NCBI GenBank assembly: GCA_035601835.1
Contig: DATNNM010000011.1
Coordinates: 186,001-250,000 of the forward strand
DNA: 64,000 nt
Direction of reading: 5' to 3'
DNA from: Candidatus Tumulicola sp.
GTDB taxonomy: Bacteria > Vulcanimicrobiota > Vulcanimicrobiia > Eremiobacterales > Eremiobacteraceae
Both the position numbers and the translations under genes were made by a program. The notes beneath the pieces are model-generated. The model had not been told where the DNA came from and ran no database searches. It saw only the letters and a list, made by a program, of their open reading frames with translations. Positions 43,746 through 51,501 of this stretch are shown here, one piece after another (the stretch's first letter is position 1; every line of letters begins with the position of its first letter).

Positions 43746-45338
43746 ATGAACATCCTCGAAAAACTTCGCGCTGCGGTTCAGAAAATTGTGCCCCGAAAGG
43801 AACCATTGCAAATGCCAAGTCCTTCCGCGCCTATATCCTTAGCCGTCGATCATGTTATCCTAGTTCATGGATACAGCGTGCAGCTGCTTAATAACTACGC
43901 GGCCATTCCACAACTACTCGCCTCCGCGGGAGTCTCAACGAATAGCATTTTGCTTTCTGCCTTTATCTCGTTAGACGACGCGGTATCTTGCGACGATTTG
44001 GCTTTCGCCCTTGAGGATCGAATGGCGGTGCTCGAAGCGAAACATGGCGTGAATCTCCGTAAGACCGCCATGATAACGCATTCGACCGGCGCAATCGTGA
44101 CACGCAGATGGATATTAAATCGGATGAAGCGCTATCCATCGAAGGATCTGCCATCGCATTTCATTAGTTGTGCTGGGGCCAACCACGGCTCGTCGCTGGC
44201 ACAACTGGGGCGATCGATTATGGCGAAGATCTTCCGCGAATTCGAACAGCATACTTCAGTAGGAGTACGTGTGTTGCAAGATCTAGATTATGGCAGTGCT
44301 TTCTTGCGCCGCCTAAACGGTGAGTGGTTGGCCGAATGGAACCGTCCCCAATCAAGCCTTTCAAGGGTGTTTTGTTTTAGCATGGGAGGCGCAGACCACA
44401 GTTTTTGGAAAAATCAACTTGCGTGGCAGGCGCACGAGACGGGTTCAGATGGCACCGTCAGGATAAGCGCCGCGAATCTTAACTACAGGTGGATGCGCGT
44501 CGACATGGCGCAGGATGGCACCATTACGGCAAGACCTGAGACAATGTCAAGACCGGCTGCACATCTGGTCATCGATACGCCGACTGAGCGTTACTCTCAC
44601 ACGAGCCAACGTGAACGGGACGTCAAAGGGCTAGTCCTTTCGGAGGCAGCCGGCATCATCAATTCGTTCACCGATCGTCGTCACCTTAACGAGCCAGTAA
44701 CTGATGATGTTCGAGGAATACTCGATGGCGTCACGTCTCTCCAAGACCGACCATTTCAGGCACTGATCGAGGCTATGTCGGTTGATACTGCCACGGCTTA
44801 CGAAGCCGTTCGGCTTAAGTGGGCCGCCGAAACGGCTGTGTGGACAAATCAAAAGAACGCCGATAGTATCAATCCCCAAGCGGATGCCACGATCGTTGTG
44901 ACACTGAGCGACGACGAGAACACCCCGATTCACGACAGTTTGATCATGCTTAAGGATGACAATGGGAATGTGAAGACAGTGTCGCTTTCCCTTGAGCCGC
45001 ATCAGCCACTCTATAATCCAGCGTCGCCCGGCACAATGTCGTTCTATGTCAACGCTGATAGATGGTTAGGAATTCACCCGCATCGAGTAAGTGTGGAAGT
45101 TCATAGTGGAACCGCGTACGCTTCGTACGCACCGATCGACGACGAGTCCATATCGGACCAAACGTTTCATGTGGTTCAGACGAACGAGTTCACATATATT
45201 GATCTTCGCGTACGACGCAACACCGAACGCTCGTACATGCTGTATTCTGCCATAGACCCGGCAATAACTCAATACGGAGATAAGCCGTATCCACCACTCC
45301 CGAAGAGCGCACTCTTTGATGATACCTCGAATAGCTAA
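43746..45338 (+). CDS. Lipase-like alpha/beta hydrolase
   Basis: The ATG at 43746 (530 residues) precedes a short basic helix and then an alpha/beta hydrolase domain. VDHVILVHGYSVQLL is the oxyanion strand, KTAMITHSTGAIVTRRWI holds the nucleophile elbow (Ser113 in THSTGA), and ISCAGANHGSSLAQLG is the following strand of PGAP1/lipase-type enzymes. The C-terminal 200 residues form a separate beta-rich domain (DATIVVTLSDDENTPIHDSL). It is 190 bp after the FAD oxidoreductase gene. Membrane or lipid substrates are likely from the family only. Confidence 0.75.
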   Translation: MNILEKLRAAVQKIVPRKEPLQMPSPSAPISLAVDHVILVHGYSVQLLNNYAAIPQLLASAGVSTNSILLSAFISLDDAVSCDDLAFALEDRMAVLEAKHGVNLRKTAMITHSTGAIVTRRWILNRMKRYPSKDLPSHFISCAGANHGSSLAQLGRSIMAKIFREFEQHTSVGVRVLQDLDYGSAFLRRLNGEWLAEWNRPQSSLSRVFCFSMGGADHSFWKNQLAWQAHETGSDGTVRISAANLNYRWMRVDMAQDGTITARPETMSRPAAHLVIDTPTERYSHTSQRERDVKGLVLSEAAGIINSFTDRRHLNEPVTDDVRGILDGVTSLQDRPFQALIEAMSVDTATAYEAVRLKWAAETAVWTNQKNADSINPQADATIVVTLSDDENTPIHDSLIMLKDDNGNVKTVSLSLEPHQPLYNPASPGTMSFYVNADRWLGIHPHRVSVEVHSGTAYASYAPIDDESISDQTFHVVQTNEFTYIDLRVRRNTERSYMLYSAIDPAITQYGDKPYPPLPKSALFDDTSNS

Positions 45339-45540
45339 GAAAGCGCGATGATGCGGGGCGCTTACCGCCGGGGGGGACACCAAATCGGGTGAGTTGTCCA
45401 CATGCGAAAGACAGGACGGCCCATCATTTCCGGTCGAACGCGCTTGCGGCTTGTTCGAGCGAGGCTATCGTGCTACTCTGGTTTCGACCCAGTTAATTTT
45501 GCCCGGTCCACTAATTTTTATTCCTCGCGGGGACACCACC

Positions 45541-46198
45541 ATGAGCATCAGCACCATCGTAAATTGGGCGGTGGCCAATCAGAGCATCGCCTCGACTGTA
45601 TCACAGGCTGAACCCGTCGACGCAGCCCCAAGCCGTTTGCCTGTCCCGTTTCCCCCTGAGCCAATGGGAGGCTTCGGTATACAACCCCTAGTTGACGACA
45701 TCGGTGGGAATGGCGGCGCGGCCAGCTCGCCCGGCGACGCTAGCGGCGGCCCGCCGCCGCCCCCCACCCGCAGCGCCGCCGCAGGTCCCTGCGAGTCTCT
45801 GGGCTCGCATCACGGGATTTATCCCAACAGAAATTATCGGCGGCTACGTTGCTGTCTTGGCAATCTTGGGCGCCAGCTGCAACGGATGCGATCAGACCCG
45901 ACCTGAATTCGCCGTGCTTATCACATTCCTGGTCTTGTGCGCAGCCAGCGTCTGGTTTCCGTTCGCCGGCAAAGTGAAACAGAAGACGGGCAAGTTTCCA
46001 GCACTTCGAACCATAGTATCTTTTCCGGTCATCGCGACTCTATTCGCCTTCATTATTTGGGCATTCAACTTACCGGGTAGCGTGCTTATATCGGCCATGC
46101 ATTTGAGCTCGGCTTTCACTGCGATCGCCGGAATTGTCGCGTCGATAGCCATCGGCTATGTTGCTCCGGTATTTATGCGCACACCGGCAAGCACATAA
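45541..46198 (+). pseudogene. Small membrane protein gene interrupted by a frameshift in a C run
   Basis: The frame from the ATG at 45541 (MSISTIVNWAVANQSIASTV) runs into a proline-rich stretch and then loses sense. The second part continues in the neighbouring frame with SLWARITGFIPTEIIGGYVA and three further hydrophobic segments (VLITFLVLCAASVWF, SFPVIATLFAFIIWAF, AIAGIVASIAIGYVAPV) to 46198. Joining the two requires removal of one base near the C run at about 45759-45766. G-F-I-P-T-E is a recurrent start of small four-helix membrane proteins. Assembly error, decay or phase variation would all look the same. Confidence 0.65.
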
Positions 46199-46242
46199 AG
46201 TCAAGACCAACACCAAAGATCGCGCCTCAAAGGAGCCAAACC

Positions 46243-46569
46243 ATGAAGAATGGCGTTTACGAAAACCCCACGGAGCTGACGCAAGATCTCAAGACCCATT
46301 TCGCGAGTACGCCGGGATACGATGAGCAGGCGGTTCAAAAATTTGCTGAGAACAGCTATGCGTACATTACGGCTATCCCTGCGCCCGCGAAAGCTCCCGC
46401 TAAACACATACCAGACGAGAAACAGACGGCGTGTTACAAGAAATGCGCAGGCGAGAAGGTGATTGCACTGGCGGCCGCGGCTAGGCTCGGTTGGCCAGCG
46501 GGTGCGATTGCCGCAGCGAAGGCAGTCGTTGATTTTAACGCCTGCCGTGCTCGCTGCGACCGAGGATAG
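46243..46569 (+). CDS. Small hypothetical protein
   Basis: A 108-residue protein 44 bp after the membrane-protein gene, with GGAG near the start. The first 65 residues are soluble; the rest has four cysteines in two CxxxC pairs (ACYKKCAG and ACRARCDRG) flanking an alanine-rich helix (KVIALAAAARLGWPAGAIAA). The spacing of the two pairs at helix ends recalls a disulfide-stapled CHCH-like hairpin. No signal peptide. Function unknown. Confidence 0.5.
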   Translation: MKNGVYENPTELTQDLKTHFASTPGYDEQAVQKFAENSYAYITAIPAPAKAPAKHIPDEKQTACYKKCAGEKVIALAAAARLGWPAGAIAAAKAVVDFNACRARCDRG

Positions 46570-46663
46570 CGTATCGATCTCCGATTCACAATGGTGTGCC
46601 CCCGCGGGTTGGTAACAGCCAGAGACTTGTTCCCCATCCGGCGGCCCGCCACGCCTCGTACTT

Positions 46664-47242
46664 TTAGTTGATGTTGTACTGTGGGTTCCGCGCGTGGAAG
46701 TAACTAATTCGCTCCCACGCTCTATTGCCATCGGCTTGGATTAGCTCGGCGCCAGGGCTGTCGGTAAGTTTCGGGGCGCTAAAGCCTACGAAGCAGGCAT
46801 CGAACGTTCGCCGCAAAAGCGCCCCCTTCTCCGCAAAGAATGGCGCCTGTACCCCGAGCGGAGGCGCACCCAAGGCCTTAAGTTTGCGGACTTCACTAAT
46901 GGCCGCGCGACGTCTTTCAGGTAGACTTAAACGTGGAGGTATCCGGGTGAGAGCCTGGTTTAACTCCAAGAGGGGCGAGTACATTTGAGTCGACCTTCGA
47001 CTCAGGCCTTGACTCATACGTATGTTCGCTGGCATACATGTATCCGGGGTGACGCAACGGGCGAGAGGCGTGCACACGCCGCCGCTGATTCTATCAGACA
47101 TGGTTGACCCATCGGGGACATCGCAGTCGTAGTTCACCCCGTCTAATGCACGAGCGCCATCAGGCGAATACTTGGAGTCGAGTATCTTGGCGCGCTCACC
47201 AAAGCGCCGAAATGAGAGGAGATGGCCATGAAACGCTCTCAC
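46664..47242 (-). pseudogene. Degenerate reading frame containing the inverted dispersed repeat
   Basis: The minus-strand frame here (192 codons) has no protein-like N-terminus but includes LNQALTRIPPRLSLPERRRA followed by AISEVRKLKALGAPP and AEKGALLRRTFDACFVGF. The first part is the dispersed repeat (46872-46970) also found at 25012-25107. I read this as a relic of a once-coding mobile sequence rather than a live gene, because the start lies in non-coding-like sequence and only the middle is conserved. Confidence 0.4.
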
Positions 47243-47473
47243 TCCAAACAGCTTACACCCTTAATAAATCAGCTTATCAGAAACATCCGCTCAACATCCT
47301 CAACTTTTGATCTAAGAGAGTTGTTGCGGATTATCCATAGGCCGGGTTGGACATCCATTGCAGAGGTCGCGTTTGTAAAGGGGATTCTCACAGCCACTAA
47401 TGCGCATCTGCAGGTGATCACGACACTGCGCGGGGCCTTACTCGCTGGCAGCAGAAGAGTCGAGAGATCGTAA
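47222..47473 (+). CDS. Small basic hypothetical protein
   Basis: An 83-residue frame with a purine-rich ribosome site (GAGAGGAG) directly upstream; a second ATG two codons in is possible. The protein is helical and basic (LTPLINQLIRNIRSTSSTFD, LRELLRIIHRPGWTSIAEVA). No motif recognised. It is overlapped at its 5' end by the degenerate minus-strand frame. Moderate to low confidence that it is translated. Confidence 0.35.
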   Translation: MAMKRSHSKQLTPLINQLIRNIRSTSSTFDLRELLRIIHRPGWTSIAEVAFVKGILTATNAHLQVITTLRGALLAGSRRVERS

Positions 47474-48052
47474 TTTCCTCAACATAAGCAAGCTGCGCCC
47501 TAAGCGCAGTCGAATTTTAGACTTTAACAGTTTTTACTTTCGGGCGAGCTGATTTCGCACCAGCTACCTGATGCCCGTTAGGTATTGTAGTGCGGGCGTT
47601 TCATGAGACAGATAGTTAAGCTGGTGCGCGTCACGTGCCCCCAAGAATGGCAGAGGTTGCTCTAAGGACATTCGCTAGCGTAAGCTAGCCGAAGGAGAAG
47701 TCCTGTGCGCAAATCCCGCTACTCAGGCGAGTAGATCGTCGCGATTTGGCCGAGCACGATGCCGGCACCAAGACCGCAGAGCCCTGCCGACGTCACGGCT
47801 GGAGTGGTTGCTGATACCATTAGGAAGGTCATGCTTGGAAGCTAATTGTCCTTGAGCCCTAGTGACTTAATTGACATTAGTCCGGACGTTTGAGCGGGTT
47901 ACTGTAGTATCCCTCAACAACCCGGACTGTCGGCATCAAGCAGTGAGAAAAGTGATGATACTCCGGCTCGGCGGCCGGCCGCGGAAGAGCATGAACGAAC
48001 CTACATGGACCGTGTAGGGGTCAATTGGCTATCGATCCTCCCTCGTACCTGA
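47474..48052. other. Sparse interval with a possible 37-residue membrane peptide
   Basis: Nearly 580 bp without a normal gene. On the minus strand 47832-47719 an ATG-to-TAG frame encodes 37 residues with a glycine-rich hydrophobic stretch (VTSAGLCGLGAGIVLGQIAT), as in small single-pass toxic peptides, but without a clear ribosome site. A perfect 6-bp hairpin GCTAGC-GTAA-GCTAGC lies at about 47677-47692. GGACGTTTGAG near 47882 echoes the repeats at 13.8-14.2 kb. Confidence 0.3.
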
Positions 48053-48619
48053 CTACGTTGGATCCACAAAAGCGAGCAACTGGCTCTCTTACGTGAAGGC
48101 AAATGGGACCTTTACAAACAGTGGCTTGGCGACGCGGCGATGTATCTCGCCGATTCAATTATTCATGGTCGTCGTCTGGCACAAGTCTATTCAGACCCGG
48201 CAGAAGAATTGCGCTATCTGGCGTTTTCCGGAAGCGAAATCCAAGTCCCGAGACGACGACGCGAGTCATTCTTGGCCACCGTGCTTGTTGATCTTGCAGC
48301 CTTAACTGGGGACCGTGAATTCTATCGCGACGTGCTCCACGAAACAATGGCTGCGAATGCGGCGTATGAGTTCATATCGTTCCGAGACACGCCAGCGCAG
48401 TTTGGGATTGAAGGCGAAGGCATGATTAGATTTCCGAATATCGAGTTTGACGAGAACCCCAGCACTCTCAGCGGCTGGAGTTACGGCAACCACCTTGCGG
48501 ATGCGGATCGCGCCTTCAGGGTTCATGATGCAGTGGGTATTATTGCACATTTGCTGCTGTCGTCTCTCATGCGAGACCGCTACTTCCCGACCCTGTGGCC
48601 CGCGCCGCCAGCAGTCTAG
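48053..48619 (+). CDS. Hypothetical protein, possibly lacking its true N-terminus
   Basis: The frame opens after a TGA at 48050-48052 and its first ATG is at 48140 (159 residues), yet the 29 codons before that ATG also look like protein (HKSEQLALLREGKWDLYKQW), resembling the N-terminal end of pentapeptide-repeat proteins. No standard start codon precedes them, so either an unusual start is used or the gene was truncated. The remaining part (HGRRLAQVYSDPAEELRYLA, SFLATVLVDLAALTGDREFY) is helical without motif. Confidence 0.4.
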   Translation, partial: LRWIHKSEQLALLREGKWDLYKQWLGDAAMYLADSIIHGRRLAQVYSDPAEELRYLAFSGSEIQVPRRRRESFLATVLVDLAALTGDREFYRDVLHETMAANAAYEFISFRDTPAQFGIEGEGMIRFPNIEFDENPSTLSGWSYGNHLADADRAFRVHDAVGIIAHLLLSSLMRDRYFPTLWPAPPAV

Positions 48620-48690
48620 CCATCCCGGCGCTCTAAACAACCGAAAAGACGCCAGAGGGTAGCTCAGAATCCTCGACGAAGAGGCTGGTT

Positions 48691-48861
48691 ATGGAAGACA
48701 AAAAAGACATGGATCAGCAAGATGCAATAGAGCTAGTCCAAAAAATGGCCCAAGAAGTTTCGCCGAAAGAGGTAGCTGATTCAGGGGCAAAGTCTCCGAC
48801 GTCGATTGTGCAAGAAGCACGAGAGGCTATTCGGAAGCTGGGCGTGACGGCAAGAGTCTAA
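48691..48861 (+). CDS. Short acidic/helical protein of 56 residues
   Basis: ATG-to-TAA frame encoding 56 residues, starting MEDKKDMDQQDAIELVQKMA and ending in a helix (SIVQEAREAIRKLGV). GAGGCTGG upstream is a weak ribosome site. Its last 35 nt overlap the 3' end of the convergent GAF-domain gene. Charge pattern and helix suggest a real small protein, but evidence is limited to composition. Confidence 0.35.
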   Translation: MEDKKDMDQQDAIELVQKMAQEVSPKEVADSGAKSPTSIVQEAREAIRKLGVTARV

Positions 48862-49690
48862 CGAGCTGCCTGAAGTTTGGGTAGGTCGCGGCAATCGCGA
48901 CCAGGTCCGCAAGGGCGACCGCGACGTCCTCCACCTCGTTGGCAAATTTGCCTTTTTTTTTGCGATCAACTGATAGAATCCCAACTGGCTTGTGGTGATA
49001 CCGGATCGGGACCATGAGGAGTCCATGGAATGTGGGGTCTTTTCCAACTCGCTTGAAGAACGTCTCGGATGGCGCGTCTCCGTACGTGACCACTGCTGCG
49101 TTGTCAACAAATGCTTGACCTATCAGACCTTCTCGTGGCGCGAAACCGTAAGACCACTTCTTTTGTTCGTCGACTTCGTACGACGCAACTAGCAACTTCA
49201 AACGATCTTCCTTCTCGCTGTACCACCAAATAGACATCCGGACATAGTCTTCGGGAGCGCGAATCAAGTCGATCGCTTCTTGCATGCGCTCTACCACGAA
49301 ACGAATAAAGATTGCGCCAGCGTCGTCCTTGTCTTTGAGTTTCTCATAGCTCTCCGCGAGCGAGTCCAATGATATCATCCAAGTTCTCAGCAGCGCCGTT
49401 GTCTTGGGATACGCGATGTCCAGAACTTGGGCGACCTGTTGAACGGCTTGCTCCTCTGCGAAAGTAAGCTCTCCCTCTCCGAGTTTCAGTCCTTTGATTC
49501 GATGCAGTACGAGGCCAGCCGCTACCAACAGCAAAAGGCCGAGCGTGATCGTGTCGATGACCGGGGCTGAGTCCTTTCCAGCGTAGGCGTGAGCAACCGC
49601 CGCGGTAAGGGCTAGGATAATGATAGGCAACTGAAGCAAGTAGTTGAACTTTGGTGCTTTTGATGGCGCGCTGGACTGCTCGTCTGCCAT
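48827..49690 (-). CDS. Membrane-anchored GAF-domain protein
   Basis: A 287-residue protein with two membrane helices (residues about 18-38 LLQLPIIILALTAAVAHAYA and 45-63 TITLGLLLLVAAGLVLH), a helical linker, and a C-terminal GAF-like domain of about 130 residues. RMSIWWYSEKEDRLKLLVAS, SYGFAPREGLIGQAFVDNAA and FHGLLMVPIRYHHKPVGILS then VDRKKKGKF are the usual strands and helices. GAF domains bind small ligands and signal; no output domain is attached. It is followed on the same strand, upstream, by a hypothetical gene 28 bp away. Confidence 0.75.
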   Translation of the reverse strand: MADEQSSAPSKAPKFNYLLQLPIIILALTAAVAHAYAGKDSAPVIDTITLGLLLLVAAGLVLHRIKGLKLGEGELTFAEEQAVQQVAQVLDIAYPKTTALLRTWMISLDSLAESYEKLKDKDDAGAIFIRFVVERMQEAIDLIRAPEDYVRMSIWWYSEKEDRLKLLVASYEVDEQKKWSYGFAPREGLIGQAFVDNAAVVTYGDAPSETFFKRVGKDPTFHGLLMVPIRYHHKPVGILSVDRKKKGKFANEVEDVAVALADLVAIAATYPNFRQLVRLLPSRPASE

Positions 49691-49717
49691 TGTGTTCCTC
49701 TTCCAATGCTAGGCTAA

Positions 49718-50470
49718 TCAGTTTGAAGCGCTGACCGTTGAACCATTCACCCCGATCTTCGACGCCGGGTTGACAAACAAGTTCCGTCTGTTTGCGAGTG
49801 CCCATGCGCGTAAATCCGCAATTGCTTCTTTGAGCAAAAGCAACAAGTGGTCGGGTGCGACGCATAGAAACATGTATTGCTCCGGCAGGGCTCCCTCTTC
49901 GCCCTCATTTTCGTAGTAGACTTCGCGTTCAGTGGGTAGACCTCTGAACGGCTCATGCTCCTTGCCCACCCTTAGTTCGTGGTGAATGCACGTCCGGTAG
50001 TCGACGTAGATCAAGTAGCTATAGGTGGCCCTGTCAATCAATTCCAAGGGAGCCTTGTAGCCCAGTCCGGCAGCCCATCTGAGAAAGTCTGCCTCCAATG
50101 GGTCGGCGGTCGCCTCGCGGACTAACCAACCCTGCTCTAGGGGGTAAGCCTGTCGGCAGTCGCTCTCAAACCTCGCGTGGCTGCTGTCTCTCTTCAGCTT
50201 TCTCAGTAAAATCGGAATGCTCACACGTTCTTTGAATGAGGGGCAGTGTTCTCTTAGCAGCAACCGAAACTGCCTTTGGGTCCACTTTTCCGGGTAACAA
50301 TACCTCCCCAACGAACACATGACCATCCCCACCAGGCCAAGGGCGTCAATTGAATATGGATCGGCCTTCAGTAGGCCGTCAATCACTCGAACCCTGTTTG
50401 CCAGAAAACCGTCATAGGGATAGAGTATCTGCTCGTCAGAGACTGGGCGTCGCGAGGTGTTGGTTGCCAT
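49718..50470 (-). CDS. Hypothetical protein paired with the GAF gene
   Basis: I start at MATNTSRRPVSDEQILYPYD (ATG at 50470; 250 residues), with earlier ATGs possible. The protein is mostly helical, with a tryptophan/tyrosine-rich centre (DRATYSYLIYVDYRTCIHHE) and a C-terminal helix (LLLLLKEAIADLRAWALANR). I do not recognise a domain. It lies 28 bp upstream of the GAF membrane protein and is probably co-transcribed with it, so it may supply the ligand or output for that sensor. Confidence 0.5.
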   Translation of the reverse strand: MATNTSRRPVSDEQILYPYDGFLANRVRVIDGLLKADPYSIDALGLVGMVMCSLGRYCYPEKWTQRQFRLLLREHCPSFKERVSIPILLRKLKRDSSHARFESDCRQAYPLEQGWLVREATADPLEADFLRWAAGLGYKAPLELIDRATYSYLIYVDYRTCIHHELRVGKEHEPFRGLPTEREVYYENEGEEGALPEQYMFLCVAPDHLLLLLKEAIADLRAWALANRRNLFVNPASKIGVNGSTVSASN

Positions 50471-50556
50471 AAAAATGGGTGACCTCATTGAATTGGCGCG
50501 CTGCAAAATGCTGAGACCTTCTAAAGGAGCCTTACGTAGGGGGGTGCACGGTCTAC

Positions 50557-50913
50557 CTATTTTTTCGCGTTTGCGATACGCTCTCTTAGGGCCCGCTGTT
50601 CTGGTGTCGGACCATCGTAGCAGCTATTTTCTCGCGACCATAACTCCAGTGCTGCCACTCGTCGCCTGCGCTGTTCACGCGACTCTTCAGCCTCGCCTGG
50701 CAATTCTCGGTCAAACGATTTTCGCCAATCAAGAAATCCGTTCATTTCGATGTACCATTTGTCTTGCTTCTCGATTTGCTCTTTCCACTCTGCTTCTGTC
50801 AAGTCGGGCGTCCCAAAGCTCACAGCCTTATAAATGCATTCGAACGTTGAAAGACCGGGTTTAACTTTACTTCCTCGCTTCCAGCCTCTAACACTGCAAA
50901 GACGTTTATCCAC
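50557..50913 (-). CDS. Small hypothetical protein
   Basis: A 118-residue, highly charged protein on the same strand as the GAF pair, about 50-90 bp upstream of it. Features: FGTPDLTEAEWKEQIEKQDK and a C-terminal arginine-rich helix (EESREQRRRRVAALELWSRE). No domain recognised. It may be the first gene of the GAF operon. Confidence 0.45.
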   Translation of the reverse strand: MDKRLCSVRGWKRGSKVKPGLSTFECIYKAVSFGTPDLTEAEWKEQIEKQDKWYIEMNGFLDWRKSFDRELPGEAEESREQRRRRVAALELWSRENSCYDGPTPEQRALRERIANAKK

Positions 50914-50984
50914 GTTAAGTTTCGGAGCAGGAATCCACGATTGGCCCTACGATTGGGTACGAGTTCTTACGAAGTGTTATCTAA

Positions 50985-51318
50985 TGTCTGGTAAGAAGTG
51001 GCTGCAGTCATCAATGCGCACTCGACCGACGTCATCCAATTCGTGAATGCCGAGAATACCGGCCCGTCGACCATTTTCCATTCGGCGGTGGGGTTTCCGA
51101 ATGCCCTCGGCTTTCCGGCACCACCGTACAGCTTCCCCACTTCGACGCAGCAACAGATTGGAAACTCAATCTCGCAGGCGCAATGGTCCACTGGGCGGCT
51201 CGCACCGCTGCCGTGTTTTTCCCAACCACTGAGCGTCACGCCGGGCACGTATTACTTCGGAGACTACGACTACTACAACCTGACCAACGCTCGCAGCGTG
51301 CTCGTAGTCAGCTCCTAG
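50985..51318 (+). pseudogene. 5'-truncated copy of the cupredoxin-like gene
   Basis: From about 50995 to the stop at 51318 the frame reads VINAHSTDVIQFVNAENTGP and continues to GTYYFGDYDYYNLTNARSVL. It is nearly identical in protein to the C-terminal half of the lipoprotein gene at 27898-28500. The signal peptide, linker and first strands are missing: sequence similarity stops abruptly near 50995 and unrelated DNA follows upstream. It lies 184 bp before the second Rhs gene, the same order as in the first locus, so it is the vestige of a duplicated operon whose secretin has been lost. Confidence 0.8.
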
Positions 51319-51443
51319 CGCATCAAAGATTCTCGGTTGTGGAACTGTTGTCCCGGATACCGTGCTGTACCATTCGGTTCGCCACCAATACAAAAACCGT
51401 AGCCAACCTCGGATCCCTTAGAATATGCTACACTAATCATAGT

Positions 51444-51480
51444 CCCGTCCGTGTAGGAACCCGGTCGGGCTTTTTCTTTT
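51444..51480 (+). terminator. Probable intrinsic terminator upstream of the second Rhs gene
   Basis: CCCGTCCG (51444-51451) and CGGTCGGG (51462-51469) form a stem of seven pairs with one central T-T mismatch, followed by CTTTTTCTTTT. It lies only 21 bp before the Rhs start, so it either ends transcription from the truncated gene or acts as an attenuator for the Rhs gene. Confidence 0.5.
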
Positions 51481-51501
51481 CCGTGGAACTTGGGGTGTGT
51501 C

